Counted from the first letter of the stretch, positions 11,393 to 26,264 are shown. The stretch: 64,000 nucleotides of DNA from Congeria kusceri (GCA_027627225.1 CM051040.1:24180134-24244133), one strand, 5' to 3'. The notes: generated by a model not told the origin, from the sequence alone. A program made the numbers and translations.

Positions 11393-12097
11393 CGGAAATA
11401 TGTGAATAAGTCCATTAAGTATAAACTACACACAAAAATAACATTAAGTTACATTATTTCACAAGATAATAGGTCATATCAAGATAGCATACTATACCAT
11501 ATCATATATCATATTGTGTTATATCAACGTATATATCATACAAATATATTTCAATTACATATTGCGTAGAGCCAATAATATGTTTGGGAACTGTTGCGTC
11601 CACAAATCTAATTAAATGTTCTTAAAACGCCACTGCAGCTGAAGCCATATTGGAAATAATAATTAATACATAAATAACAACATTATGCTCCCAAAGATTC
11701 ACATGTGTGAAAAGTTTCAATGTACTTTTTTATTATACACTATTGAAAGCTACAACAACAAAAGAACGTTTGCCTACAACTTGCTCGAAATAAAAAGTTA
11801 ATAAAATGCAAACGTCGAATCAATAACATGTCTACCTGACAAATGGTAAAATAAATATTGTCATTCTCGTTGACCGATATGAAAACAAAAAATTCCTTTA
11901 TGAATTGCCTATATCAAACGCTGCAATTGTATTGTAGATAAAATATCGATATCAAATGAACAAGAGTGAATGTGTGTCGATAATAGAATTATGTGTGGTG
12001 GAATTTGAAGTATATTTAGCGTATTGTTGGCGTAAAATCGAAGGTGAGACGAAAGTTCAATGGCTGTAGAACATATCCACAAAGTACTATTTTTATG

Positions 12098-12213
12098 GTT
12101 GAGTGAGTGAGTGAGTGAGTGCGTGATTGCGTGAGTGAGTGCGTGAGTGCGTGAGTGAGTGCATGAGTGCGTAAGTGAGTGAGTGAATCAGTGACTGAGT
12201 GAGTGAGTGAGTG

Positions 12214-12244
<31 letters not shown>

Positions 12245-12955
12245 GCGTGAGTGAGTGAGTGTGTCAGTCAGTCAGTCAGTCAGTCAGTCAGTCACTGACT
12301 AGACTGAGTCAGTGGGTGACTGGACTGAGACAGTAAGTGACTGAACTGAGTCAGTGAGTTAGGTTGGTGAGAAAGTGGAGTTATTAAATGACTGAAATCA
12401 GTGAGTGATTTAGAGTTAGTGGTTAACATGAGAAAGTAAATGGAATAAGAGTGGTAATGAAGGAGTGTGTTATTCAAAAAGTCAGTCAGTCAGACATTCA
12501 GGTATTTAGTGAGTGATGGCGTGAGTGTCTCACTTAGTGACTCAGAGAGTTCGTTCATTCGTTTGTTCTTGAGTGAGTGAGTGAGTAAGAGACTTTCTGA
12601 GTTACGGAGTAATTCAGTCAGTCAGTTAGTCAGTCAGTCAGTCAGCCAGTCAGTCAGAGAGTTCTTTAGTAGGTCAGTGAGTGAGTGAGTGAGTGAGTGA
12701 GTTAGTGAGTGAGTGAGTGAGTGAGTGAGTGAGTGAGTGAGTGAGTGAGTGAGTGAGTGAGTGAGTGAGTGAGTGAGTGAGTGAGTGAGTGAGTGAGTGA
12801 GTGAGTCAGTCAGTCAGTCGGTCAGTCAGTCAGCCAGTCAGTCAGAGAGTTCTTTAGTAGGTCAGTGAGTGAGTGAGTGAGTGAGTGAGTGAGTTAGTGA
12901 GTGAGTGTGTGAGTCAGTCAGTCAGATAGTTCATTAGTAGGTCAGTGAGTGAATG
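12098..12955. repeat. GAGT/CAGT tetranucleotide microsatellite (copy 1)
   Basis: About 850 bp of alternating blocks of (GAGT)n and (CAGT)n with scattered interruptions. A repeated non-microsatellite phrase GAGAGTTCTTTAGTAGGTCA shows higher-order duplication inside the array. The longest pure GAGT block is around 12700-12805. Confidence 0.95.
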
Positions 12956-12999
12956 AATGGGCAAAAAGTGCAAGTGTGAGTGAAACATGGTCAAATATA

Positions 13000-13645
13000 A
13001 ATACAGTTTTTATATGTAGGTATTAAATCTCTGTACCGCTTAGTTTGTTCCATAGTACTAGTAGTTATAAGACATATTATAACAAATGAACTAATGTTGG
13101 CCCTAAATCCAATCCTCTTATAAACATTTACACCTCAACGTTTGAATAAAACTACTTCAAACTATTTGATCAAATGAGCAGCCTGTTGGGGTTTTGTATC
13201 ATACAAGTTGAACGACATGTTCGCATTTCAATTTACTGTCGTTAGAATAATTTCGAAATAACTGAGACGCATATTACTGGTAAAATTAAATTTCTAGAAA
13301 TATTTCTTATTGGTGAAATTGCCAATATTGCATTATGATATTGTTGATGTATAAGCTCTATGTATAATAAACGCTTGTAAAAGAGTACTAAATGAACGAC
13401 ATTCACCAATACGTCTGAATATTTTTGGCATCGTTTTTGTTTTTCTCGAATTACGCCTGCAAACAGCTTCATTTCCTAGGTGTGTAAGCATTGTAATTTA
13501 TATTAACTCATTATAAGCAATAATAAAAAAATCTTTGTACTCTTTGTGAGGCGAAATACATGCATCATTCTTCGACTTTATCGGAAATTCAAATTACCGA
13601 AATTGATTGCTAACAAAAAAAACAACATTTATTATGATTTATGTT
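13000..13645. other. AT-rich part of copy 1, absent from copies 2 and 3
   Basis: From about 13155 (after ACTACTTC) to the middle of the following foldback element this stretch has no counterpart in copies 2 and 3, so it was deleted from their ancestor or inserted in copy 1. No gene is recognised. Confidence 0.5.
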
Positions 13646-13649
13646 GTAT

Positions 13650-13925
13650 TCTAGCATGTTACACACAGAGTTTTCTGTAGACAAAAAACACCATTTGCAG
13701 TTGTTAAATCTCCAATAATCAACTCGGAAAATTAGATCCGGAACTTTCAAATTCAGTTCGCAAATTGTAATAGCAAAATTTAATGTCAGATTATTTTAAA
13801 TAATTTTCGCAATATCGTTGTTTATCTGTAAATAAACAACTGTTAGTCGTCGACGCATCAGAACTCCAAACCGTTGTTTATAAGCCGATAAACACCGATA
13901 AATTGATAAAAGCTTTATACACGTT
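13650..13925. mobile_element. Foldback-type short transposon, copy 4
   Basis: GAGTTTTCTGTAGACAAAAA and GTTGTTAAATCTCC mark the outer end; ATCGTTGTTTATCTG and CGCATCAGAACTCC ... GTTGTTTATAAGCCG form the inner part. The left half of the inner palindrome (TTCTGATGC) is missing here but kept at 19545 and 25083, so the two lineages lost different pieces. Confidence 0.65.
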
Positions 13926-14989
13926 TAGCGACGTTTTTCGCAACACAAATAATAACCTCTGTGTACAAACAAAATAATTACAAACACTGAGACAAAACTA
14001 TTGTATCTCAATCTTGTTTCAAATATTTACAATCAATAATACAACCGAACACAAATTAACGTTTTCTACCTCGTTTACGAAATCATAAAGTTATTATGTT
14101 CAACTGCTATTGTTTCAGTACATCTCCAAATATAAAAAAGGAAATAAAAAAAATTGCTGAGAAAGTGGCATACTTACCCCCGTATCTAACAGTTACATAC
14201 ACCATCGTTAATGACCCCTCACTACTATCAGCATTTAAGGATTACGCATTACTAACTAGTTCCACAAATGGCAGCGGCAAAATATTGTCCAGACGGTCAC
14301 AGTTTTACACTGAACAAATTCAATAACTGACCATAAAAATGTTTGTGTCTTGCGTTTCTGTTACTCGGTCACAATAATTGCTTGATAGATGTATTCTACA
14401 ATTTGCCGATTATATTTCTGAGTTTTATTTAATGCCCATTAACACTGTCGCGTAGTTTGTTATAAAGTCCCACATCAGTGTACAAAATCGAAAACTTTTA
14501 TACAAATTAATATTAAACCTATATTTGAATGCAAATTTCCCTCTTCACAAGTAGTGTTTGATTTACGAATCCAATACCATTCATTCACGCTACTTTAACA
14601 ATTCTATCTGAAAGCCTCTTTCAACCTGAACAATTAACCTCCGTAAAAGAGCTTAATCTACGAAACACAGTAAGTAATAAATTTACCGATCAAATACCCG
14701 GCATTAGTGACAGATTATAGGGTCAAGCGTTAGCCAATTCTTATTTAGAGTATGTTCATTATGTGTATCATAAATTAAATTTGAAATCGATGAAATTTCC
14801 ATTTATTTAAATAACAATCTAAAATAACGAGTTGTTGATGACTTTTATTCTTTGTGCATTGCATGATATTTTTACACACTGCTAAAAAAGTAAATCTTGA
14901 CGGCGAAATAAAAATGAATGCACAATCCTGCACTATCTTGACAGATTTTATTTAAGAAATGGTTCAATTTAGGCGTAACAAATTATGTT

Positions 14990-16030
14990 TGTTTCAGGAT
15001 ATATGCCCCAAAAAGGGTATTTAGGTAGGGAATTGTTTTTTTTGGTAAATGGTCAACTTGAGAATTCTAAAGCTGAATAAATATTCCAAACATATCAGTA
15101 ATACCCTTAAACATTGTTTATAAGTGGATGTTATCAAAACAAAACACTTATTTGTCCACAAAACATTTAAATGGTGGAAAAAGTAAATAAAACAAATAAA
15201 GATCTGTGTTTGATAGACACACATGCCCCGGTTGGTGCTGGGTAGCCCATTTCTTAGTCCAAATTAGGTCAAGGTCAAGGTCAAAGTGAGGTTGGGTGAT
15301 AAGGTGGATTGTGAACGGTCATTAGTAAAAACTGTGTAAATATCCAAGTGTTTTAGTAAGCGGTGTTGGTGCTAGACGAAGCGGTAAAATCTAGTTAACC
15401 AAGAAATGACACTTTTGAATTATTATCCAAAGTCCAAATAAGTCCAAATAAGTTCAAGGTCAAGGTCAAAGTAAAGTTGGCTGATATGGGTGGATTTGGA
15501 TGGTCATAAGCAACAACTGTGTAAGTATCCAAGTGTTGTAGCAAGCGGTGTTGGTGCTAGACGAAATGGTAAAATCTAGTTAACCAAGAAACAGCCCATT
15601 TGAATTATTCTAAGTGCAAATTTGGTCAAGGTCAAGTTCAAAGTGAGGTTGGTGATATGGTTGGATTTGGAACGGTCATGAGTAACAACTGTGTAAATAT
15701 CTAAGTGTTGTAGTAATTGGTGCTGGGGCTAGACGAAACGGTAAAATCTAGTTAACCAAGAAATGCCACTTTTGAATTATTATCAGTCCAAATTAGGTCA
15801 AGGTCAAGGTCAAAGTAAAGTTGGGTGATATGGGTGGATAAGGAATGGTCATAAGCAACAACTATGTAAGTATCAAAGTGTTGTTGTAAGCGGTGTTGGT
15901 GCTAGATGAAACGGTAAAATCTACCGAACCTTGACACGGACTGAAGGACGGAAAGACGGAAGGACGGACAGGACGATCACTATATGCCTCTTGCATCAAG
16001 ATGCCGGGGACATAAAAATGTCTGACAAAC
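14990..16030. mobile_element. Monomer-array (pearl/HINE-like) element, copy 1
   Basis: Four ~175 bp monomers start near 15257, 15430, 15608 and 15782. Each has AAGGTCAAGGTCAAAGT, GGTGTTGGTGCTAGACGAA and GGTAAAATCTAGTTAACC. They are followed by a short GGAC/AGAC tract and a hairpin-like end CTATATGCCTC ... GGGGACATAAAA. A monomer array with an ACGG-type microsatellite and a 3' hairpin matches the published pearl/DTE/HINE (Helitron-related) elements of bivalves in general design; the exact family is inferred. Confidence 0.65.
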
Positions 16031-16589
16031 CCAATAAAATGTTCTAGGGTCAGGGCACATTTTAAGGGTTGGTCGGGTAACCTGAAACAAACCTATTTTT
16101 TGACGCCGTAGCACCATGGTTTGGTTTAGGGCGTTGGATTGTATATGGCTTAAGCGGAATTCTTCCGCCAATTTAATTACCCACGGATTATATTCACATT
16201 TATTTTAGATCAGTTCTTTTGCACAGACAATTTTCGTGTTGCGACTGGTAACTACAGAAAAATAGATAGATAGTTGTTCTATATGTTTGCATAATATTTT
16301 CTTGTGAGTAAACTCGTTAAAGGGATCTATGTACAGATTGGCTTATTGACAATTTGCACTATTGTGTTACCCAATCCAAAAGGAAAACTTCACTATATAT
16401 AAAGGAGCGAAACTCCTGATACAAATATATACTTAAAAGAAATATTGATTGATATGGCAACAATAAAAAAGCGTTTGTAAATAACGCTTTTCGTCGGTAA
16501 TTTTCAAAACATTTTTATCACTTACATAGTGTTAAAATTACACAGACTGACGGACGGACAAGAAGGCGGGCGGGTAGGCCGGTAGCAGG

Positions 16590-17008
<419 letters not shown>

Positions 17009-17489
17009 GTGTGTTAGTCCAGTTGCTTTAGTTATTGTAGATAAGACATTTTAATACATTTCTTAAAAAATAGACGATGTCAAAACAAAAACAGGGGTGC
17101 GAATTGAAAAAAAGCCTCGAAGAAAAATCCTAACTAGTACAGATATAAATGTACTTGCATGTAGTACGTGAAACTTTCCGATAAAACTATCTTTGTTCAG
17201 TAATGTGTATTCGAACTGTTTACAGACACACATTTGTTCACCTTTTAGCGAATACAATTATAACACAAATTAGAAATTGAAGTAACGTAAAACTTTCGGA
17301 CTTCATTAATTAATTATAGGATTCAAGGAAATCGGTTAAGAAGCTAGAAAGCTTGATAAGAACATGGGTCATGGTCTGGCTCGATTTCCTAGGTTGCGCG
17401 AACTTGCCTTGCTAGGATGGACGCACGGAGTTGGGATGTTTGGCTAACATTGTTTTAGCTCTAGTCTAATTGGGCGCTCGTTGCACCTA

Positions 17490-17800
17490 TCTTTGTTTTC
17501 CCACAGGAGGGGGGCGGGGGTGGGGCTGACCCAGGAGAATTGAATTTTTTTTTTTTTTTTTTTTTTTTGGGGGGGGGGGGGTCTAATTCCCTACCCTAGA
17601 GCCAAGCATTTTGTCTAAATCCCCACAGTGGGAGATGCTATAAATGCACCGAATGGACCCAATATTATCAGGTCTGAAATCCTATCAAAGTCTATTGCCC
17701 GGGACCCGGAATCATTAGGCGTGTCAAATTCCCGCCTGTCGGGAATCGCTTTCAGTCCCGTATATGCCAGCCGCCGCCTCCCTCCCCTTCCCCGGGGAAT
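17490..17800. repeat. GC-rich patch with T and G homopolymers (copy 1)
   Basis: A run of about 22 T followed by about 12 G lies at 17545-17580, after GGAGGGGGGCGGGGGTGGGG. The next 200 bp contain CCCGGGACCCGG and CCCGCCTGTCGGG, with short inverted pairs. The homopolymers differ in length from the copy at 23210-23285. Possibly a decayed repeat end; no protein is supported. Confidence 0.5.
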
Positions 17801-18947
17801 ATATTGATAGGTGCATAATTGTATTATTATAACATACGAAAGTTGCAACTTACATTCGGCGGGCAAAATGCACAATGCATCCTATATACCATGTATACCT
17901 ACATCGATACCACTATCGTTTCAATCAGACCCATTTGTAGATGACAACCACGTCCAGTTTCCACACGAACGGAAATCAATGATGAAAGCCTTTCTACCGA
18001 GGACAGATTTATTGCCGACAATCAATGCCACTGCTTATTTTGCGCTTTCAGACAAAACCAGACATTTGTAAATCGGTTACCCCTAATTTACGGTGTCATA
18101 AATCGTGTCCTTTTTACGGTCTTGCAGAACTACTGTAGGAAAATTATATATACTAGTATGGTTTCCTTTTGATTTGAATCTGTCATAAAATACTGAAACT
18201 TACTGGTAGTTGTGATATTTTCACTGTCATTAAATGATCTGAAATATGTAAATAAGTCCATTAAGTATAATTTACATATAAAAATGACATGAATTTACAT
18301 TGTTTCACAAGATAATAGGTCATACCGAGATAGCATACTATACCATATCATATATCATATCTTGTTATATCAACGTATATATCATATATATATATTTACA
18401 ATTACATATTGCGTAGAGCCAATAATATGTTTGGGAACTGTTGCGTCCACAAATCTAATTAAATGTTCTTAAACCGCCACTTCAGCTGAAGCCATATTGC
18501 AAATAATAAATAATACATAAATAACAACATTATGCTCCCAAAGATTCACATGTGTGAAAAGTTTCAATGTACTTTTTTATTATACACTGTTGAAAGCTAC
18601 AACAACAAAAGAACGTTTGCCTACAACTTGCTCGAAATAATCAGTTAATAAAATGCAAACTTCGAATCAATAACATGTCTACCTGACAAATGGTAAAATA
18701 AATATTGTAATTCTCGTTGACCGATATGCAAACAAAACATTCCTTTATGAATTGCCTATATCAAACGCTGCAATTGTATTGTAGATAACATATCGATAGA
18801 AAATGAACAAGAGTGAATGTGTGTCGATAATAGCATTATGTGTAGTGGAATTTGAAGTATATTTAGCGTATTGTTGGCGTAAAATCGAAGGTGAGACGAA
18901 AGTTCAATGGCTGTAGAACATATCCACAAAGTACTATTTTTATGGTA

Positions 18948-19266
18948 TGAGTGAGTGAGTGAGTGAGTGCGTGCTTGATTGCGTGAGTGAGTCCGTCAGT
19001 GCGTGAGTGCGTGAGTGAGTGAGTGAGTGAGTGAATGAGTGAGTGAGTGAGTGAGTGAGTGAGTGAGTGAGTTAGTTAGTGAGTGAGTGAGTGAGTGAGT
19101 CAGTCAGTCAGTCAGTCAGTCAGTCAGTCAGTCAGCCAGTCAGTCAGAGAGTTCTTTAGTAGGTCAGTGAGTGAGTGAGTGAGTGAGTGAGTGAGTGAGT
19201 GAGTGAGTGAGTGAGTGAGTGAGTGAGTGAGTGAGTGAGTGAGTGAGTGAGTGAGTCAGTCAGTCA

Positions 19267-19303
<37 letters not shown>

Positions 19304-19332
19304 ATAGTTCATTAGTTGGTCAGTGAGTGAAT
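18948..19332. repeat. GAGT/CAGT microsatellite (copy 2)
   Basis: Same block structure as copy 1 but less than half its length, with the phrase GAGAGTTCTTTAGTAGGTCA present once. Confidence 0.95.
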
Positions 19333-19544
19333 GAATGGGCAAAAAGTGCAAGTGTGAGTGAAACATGGTCAAATATAAATACAGTTTTTATATGTAGGTA
19401 TTAAATCTCTGTACCGCTTAGTTTGTTCCATAGTACTAGTAGTTATAAGACATATTATAACAAATGAACTAATGTTGGCCCTAAATACAATCCTCTTATA
19501 AAAATTTTCACCTCAATGTTTGAATAAGACTACTTCTGATGCTA

Positions 19545-19628
19545 ATGCCCTCGCGATTTAATTTCGACGCATCAGAACTCCAAACCGTTGTTTATAATCC
19601 GAAAAACACCGATAAATTGATAAAAGCT
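19545..19628. mobile_element. Foldback remnant in copy 2
   Basis: TTCTGATGC, GCGATTTAATTTCGACGCAT, CAGAACTCC and CGTTGTTTATAATCCG are the inner palindrome only. The outer half and about 700 bp of flank are deleted relative to copy 1. Confidence 0.6.
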
Positions 19629-20704
19629 TTGTACACGTTTAGCGACGTTTTTAGCAACACAAATTATGACCTCTTTTTATAAACAAAATAATTCCAATCA
19701 CTGAGACAAAACTATTGCATCTCAATCTTATTTCACATATTTACAATCAATAATACAACCGAACACTAATTAACGTTTTCTACCTCGTTTTCGAAATCAT
19801 AAAGTTATTATGTTCAACTGCTATTGTTTCAGTACATCTCCAAATATAAAAAAGGAAATAAAATAATTTGCTGAGAAAGTGGCATACTTACCCCCGTATC
19901 TAACAGTTACATACACCATCGTTAATGACCCCTCACTACTATCACCATTTAAGGATTACGCATTACTAACTAGTTCCACAAATGGCAGCGGCAAAATATT
20001 GTCCAGACGGTCACAGTTTTACACTGAACAAATTCAATAACTGACCATAAAAATGTTTGTGTCTTGCGTTTCTGTTACTCGGTCACAATAATTGCTTGAT
20101 AGATGTATTCTACAATTTGCCGATTATATTTCTGAGTTTTATTTAATGCCCATTAACACTGTCGCGTAGTTTGTTATAAAGTCCCACATCAGTGTACAAA
20201 ATCGAAAACTTTTATACAAATTAATATTAAACCTATATTTGAATGCAAATTTCCCTCTTCACAAGTAGTGTTTGATTTACGAATCCAATACCATTCATTC
20301 ACGCTACTTTAACAATTCTATCTGAAAGCCTCTTTCAACCTGAACAATTAACCTCCGTAAAAGAGCTTAATCTACGAAACACAGTAAGTAATAAATTTCC
20401 CGATCAAATACCCGGCATTAGTGACAGATTATAGGGTCAAGCGTTAGCCAATTCTTATTTAGAGTATGTTCATTATGTGTATCATAAATTAAATTTGAAA
20501 TCGATGAAATTTCCATTTATTTAAATAACAATCTAAAATAACGAGTTGTTGATGACTTTTATTCTTTGTGCATTGCATGATATTTTTACACACTGCTAAA
20601 AAAGTAAATCTTGACGGCGAAATAAAAATGAATGCACAATCCTGCGCTATCTTGACAGATTTTATTTAAGAAATGGTTCAATTTAGGCGTAACAAATTAT
20701 GTTT

Positions 20705-21747
20705 GTTTCAGGATATATGCCCCAAAAAGGGTATTTAGGTAGGGAATTGTTTTTTTTTGGTAAATGGTCAACTTGAGAATTCTAAAGCTGAATAAATATT
20801 CCAAACATATCAGTAATACCCTTAAACATTGTTTATAAGTGGATGTTATCAAAACAAAACACTTATTTGTCCACAAAACATTTAAATGGTGGAAAAAGTA
20901 AATAAAACAAATAAAGATCTGTGTTTGATAGACACACATGCCCCGGTTGGTGCTGGGTAGCCCATTTCTTAGTCCAAATTAGGTCAAGGTCAAGGTCAAA
21001 GTGAGGTTGGGTGATAAGGTGGATTGTGAACGGTCATTAGTAAAAACTGTGTAAATATCCAAGTGTTTTAGTAAGCGGTGTTGGTGCTAGACGAAGCGGT
21101 AAAATCTAGTTAACCAAGAAATGACACTTTTGAATTATTATCCAAAGTCCAAATAAGTCCAAATAAGTTCAAGGTCAAGGTCAAAGTAAAGTTGGCTGAT
21201 ATGGGTGGATTTGGATGGTCATAAGCAACAACTGTGTAAGTATCCAAGTGTTGTAGCAAGCGGTGTTGGTGCTAGACGAAATGGTAAAATCTAGTTAACC
21301 AAGAAACAGCCCATTTGAATTATTCTAAGTGCAAATTTGGTCAAGGTCAAGGTCAAAGTGAGGTTGGTGATATGGTTGGATTTGGAACGGTCATGAGTAA
21401 CAACTGTGTAAATATCTAAGTGTTGTAGTAATTGGTGCTGGGGCTAGACGAAACGGTAAAATCTAGTTAACCAAGAAATGCCACTTTTGAATTATTATCA
21501 GTCCAAATTAGGTCAAGGTCAAGGTCAAAGTAAAGTTGGGTGATATGGGTGGATGAGGAATGGTCATAAGCAACAACTATGTAAGTATCAAAGTGTTGTT
21601 GTAAGCGGTGTTGGTGCTAGATGAAACGGTAAAATCTACCGAACCTTGACACGGACTGAAGGACGGAAAGACGGAAGGACGGACAGGACGATCACTATAT
21701 GCCTCTTGCATCAAGATGCCGGGGACATAAAAATGTCTGACAAACCC
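20705..21747. mobile_element. Monomer-array (pearl/HINE-like) element, copy 2
   Basis: Almost identical to 14990-16030, with the same four ~175 bp monomers and GGAC tract. Single-base differences include GTCAAGGTCAA here for GTCAAGTTCAA in the third monomer of copy 1. Confidence 0.65.
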
Positions 21748-22309
21748 AATAAAATGTTCTAGGGTCAGGGCACATTTTAAGGGTTGGTCGGGTAACCTGA
21801 AACAAACCTATTTTTTGACGCCGTAGCACCATGGTTTGGTTTAGGGCGTTGGATTGTATATGGCTTAAGCGGAATTCTTCCGCCAATTTAATTACCCACG
21901 GATTATATTCACATTTATTTTAGATCAGTTCTTTTGCACAGACAATTTTCGTGTTGCGACTGGTAACTACAGAAAAATAGATAGATAGTTGTTCTATATG
22001 TTTGCATAATATTTTCTTGTGAGTAAACTCGTTAAAGGGATCTATGTACAGATTGGCTTATTGACAATTTGCACTATTGTGTTACCCAATCCAAAAGGAA
22101 AACTTCACTATATATAAAGGAGCGAAACTCCTGATACAAATATATACTTAAAAGAAATATTGATTGATATGGCAACAATAAAAAAGCGTTTGTAAATAAC
22201 GCTTTTCGTCGGTAATTTTCAAAACATTTTTATCACTTACATAGTGTTAAAATTACACAGACTGACGGACGGACAAGAAGGCGGGCGGGTAGGCCGGTAG
22301 CAGGCAGGC

Positions 22310-22713
<404 letters not shown>

Positions 22714-24569
22714 GGTGTGTTAGTCCAGTTGCTTTAGTTATTGTAGATAAGACATTTTAATACATTTCTTAAAAAATAGACGATGTCAAAACAAAAACAG
22801 GGGTGCGAATTGAAAAAAAGCCTCGAAGAAAAATCCTAACTAGTACAGATATAAATGTACTTGCATGTAGTACGTGAAACTTTCCGATAAAACTATCTTT
22901 GTTCAGTAATGTGTATTCGAACTGTTTACAGACACACATTTGTTCACCTTTTAGCGAATACAATTATAACACAAATTAGAAATTGAAGTAACGTAAAACT
23001 TTCGGACTTCATTAATTAATTATAGGATTCAAGGAAATCGGTTAAGAAGCTAGAAAGCTTGATAAGAACATGGGTCATGGTCTGGCTCGATTTCCTAGGT
23101 TGCGCGAACTTGCCTTGCTAGGATGGACGCACGGAGTTGGGATGTTTGGCTAACATTGTTTTAGCTCTAGTCTAATTGGGCGCTCGTTGCACCTATCTTT
23201 GTTTTCCCACAGGAGGGGGGCGGGGGGGGGAGCTGACCCAGGAGAATTGATTTTTTTTTTTTTTTTTTTTTTTTGGGGGGGGGTCTAATTCCCTACCCTA
23301 GAGCCAAGTATTTTGTCTAAATCCCCACAGTGGGAGATGCTACAAATGCACCGAATGGACCCAATATTATCAGGTCTGAAATCCTATCAAAGTCTATTGC
23401 CCGGGACCCGGAATCATTAGGCGTGTCAAATTCCCGCCTGTCGGGAATCGCTTTCAGTCCCGTATATGCCAGCCGCCGCCTTCCTCCCCTTCCCCGGGGA
23501 ATATATTGATAGGTGCATAATTGTATTATTATAAGATACGAAAGTTGCAACTTACATTCGGCGGGCAAAATGCACAATGCATCCTATATACCATGTATAC
23601 CTACATCGATACCACTATCGTTTCAATCAGACCCATTTGTAGATGACAACCACGTCCAGTTTCTACACGAACGGAAATCAATGATGAAAGCCTTTCTACC
23701 GAGGACAGATTTATTGCCGACAATCAATGCCACTGCTTATTTTGCGCTTTCAGACAAAACCAGACATTTGTAAATCGGTTACCCCTAATTTACGGTGTCA
23801 TAAATCGTGTCCTTTTTACGGTCTTGAAGAACTACTGTAGGAAAATTATATATACTAGTATGGTTTCCTTTTGATTTGAATCTGTCATAAAATACTGAAA
23901 CTTACTGGTAGTTGTGATATTTTCACTGTCATTAAATGATCTGAAATATGTAAATAAGTCCATTAAGTATAATTTACACATAAAAATGACATGAATTTAC
24001 ATTGTTTCACAAGATAATAGGTCATACCGAGATAGCATACTATACCATATCATATATCATATCTTGTTATATCAACGTATATATCATATATATATATTTA
24101 CAATTACATATTGCGTAGAGCCAATAATATGTTTGGGAACTGTTGCGTCCACAAATCTAATTAAATGTACTTAAACCGCCACTTCAGCTGAAGCCATATT
24201 GCAAATAATAAATAATACATAAATAACAACATTATGCTCCCAAAGATTCGCATGTGTGAAAAGTTTCAATGTACTTTTTTATTATACACTGTTGAAAGCT
24301 ACAACAACAAAAGAACGTTTGCCTACAACTTGCTCGAAATAATCAGTTAATAAAATGCAAACTTCGAATCAATAACATGTCTACCTGACAAATGGTAAAA
24401 TAAATATTGTAATTCTCGTTGACCGATATGCAAACAAAACATTCCTTTATGAATTGCCTATATCAAACGCTGCAATTGTATTGTAGATAACATATCGATA
24501 GAAAATGAACAAGAGTGAATGTGTGTCGATAATAGCATTATGTGTAGTGGAATTTGAAGTATATTTAGC

Positions 24570-24890
24570 GTGAGTCCGTCAGTGCGTGAGTGCGTGAGTG
24601 AGTGAGTGAATGAGTGAGTGAGTGAGTGAGTGAGTGAGTGAGTGAGTGAGTTAGTGAGTGAGTGAGTGAGTGAGTCAGTCAGTCAGTCAGTCAGTCAGCC
24701 AGTCAGTCAAAGAGTTCTTTAGTAGGTCAGTGAGTGAGTGAGTGAGTGAGTGAGTGAGTGAGTGAGTGAGTGAGTGAGTGAGTGAGTGAGTGAGTGAGTC
24801 AGTCAGTCAGTCAGTCAGTCAGTCAGTCAGTCAGTCAGTCAGTCAGTCAGTCAGATAGTTCATTAGTTGGTCAGTGAGTGAATGAATGGG
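24570..24890. repeat. GAGT/CAGT microsatellite (copy 3)
   Basis: (GAGT)n and (CAGT)n blocks with one intervening GTTCTTTAGTAGGTCAGTGA phrase; the left flank is deleted relative to copy 2. Confidence 0.95.
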
Positions 24891-25082
24891 CAAAAAGTGC
24901 AAGTGTGAGTGAAACATGGTCAAATATAAATACAGTTTTTATATGTAGGTATTAAATCTCTGTACCGCTTAGTTTGTTCCATAATACTAGTAGTTATAAG
25001 ACATATTATAACAAATGAACTAATGTTGGCCCTAAATACAATCCTCTTATAAAAATTTTCACCTCAATGTTTGAATAAGACT

Positions 25083-25168
25083 ACTTCTGATGCTAATGCC
25101 CTCGCGATTTAATTTCGACGCATCAGAACTCCAAACCGTTGTTTATAATCCGAAAAACACCGATAAAT
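25083..25168. mobile_element. Foldback remnant in copy 3
   Basis: Same remnant as at 19545, with the same breakpoints, so the deletion predates the copy 2/copy 3 split. Confidence 0.6.
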
Positions 25169-26264
25169 TGATAAAAGCTTTGTACACGTTTAGCGACGTT
25201 TTTAGCAACACAAATTATAACCTCTTTTTATAAACAAAATAATTCCAATCACTGAGACAAAACTATTGCATCTCAATCTTATTTCACATATTTACAATCA
25301 ATAATACAACCGAACACTAATTAACGTTTTCTACCTCGTTTTCGAAATCATAAAGTTATTATGTTCAACTGCTATTGTTTCAGTACATCTCCAAATATAA
25401 AAAAGGAAATAAAATAATTTGCTGAGAAAGTGGCATACTTACCCCCGTATCTAACAGTTACATACACCATCGTTAATGACCCCTCACTACTATCACCATT
25501 TAAGGATTACGCATTACTAACTAGTTCCACAAATGGCTGCGGCAAAATATTGTCCAGACTGTCACAGTTTTACACTGAACAAATTCAATAACTGACCATA
25601 AAAATCAATTCTTATTTCTGTGTCTTGCGTTTCTGTTACTTGATTACAATAATTGCTTGATAGATGTATTCTACAATTTACCGATTATATTTCTGAGTTT
25701 TATTAATGCCCATTAACACTGTCGCGTAGTTTGTTATAAAGTCCCACATCAGTGTACAAAATCGAAAACTTTTATACAAATTAATATTAAACCTATATTT
25801 GAATGGAAATGTCGCTCTTTACAAGTAGTGTTTGATTTACGAATCCAATACCACACATTCACGCTACGTTAACAATTCTATCTGAAAGCCTCTTTCAACC
25901 TGAACAATTAACCTCCGTAAAAGAGCTTAATCTACGCAAAACAGTAAGTAATAAATTTCCCAATCAAATACCCGGCAATAGGGACAGATTATAGGGTCAA
26001 GCGTTAGCAATTCTTATTTAGAGTATGTTCATTATGTGTATCATAAATTAAATTTGAAATCGATGAAATTTCCATTTATTTAAATAACAATATAAAATAA
26101 CGAGTTGTTGATGACTTTTATTCTTTGTGCATTGCATGATATTTTTACACACTGCTAAAAAATTAAATATTTACGGCGAAATAAAAATGAATGCACAATC
26201 CTGCACTATCTTGACAGATTTATGTAACAAATGGTTCAATTTAGGGTACCAAATTATGTTTGTT

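Noticed and set aside
14096..14326. 76-codon plus-strand frame in triplication copy 1
   Set aside because: Copies 2 and 3 have a TAA in it, there is no recognised domain, and the codon use is unconvincing.
17811..18071. 86-codon frame present in two triplication copies
   Set aside because: Conservation is explained by recent duplication; no domain, and an overlapping frame on the other strand is equally open.
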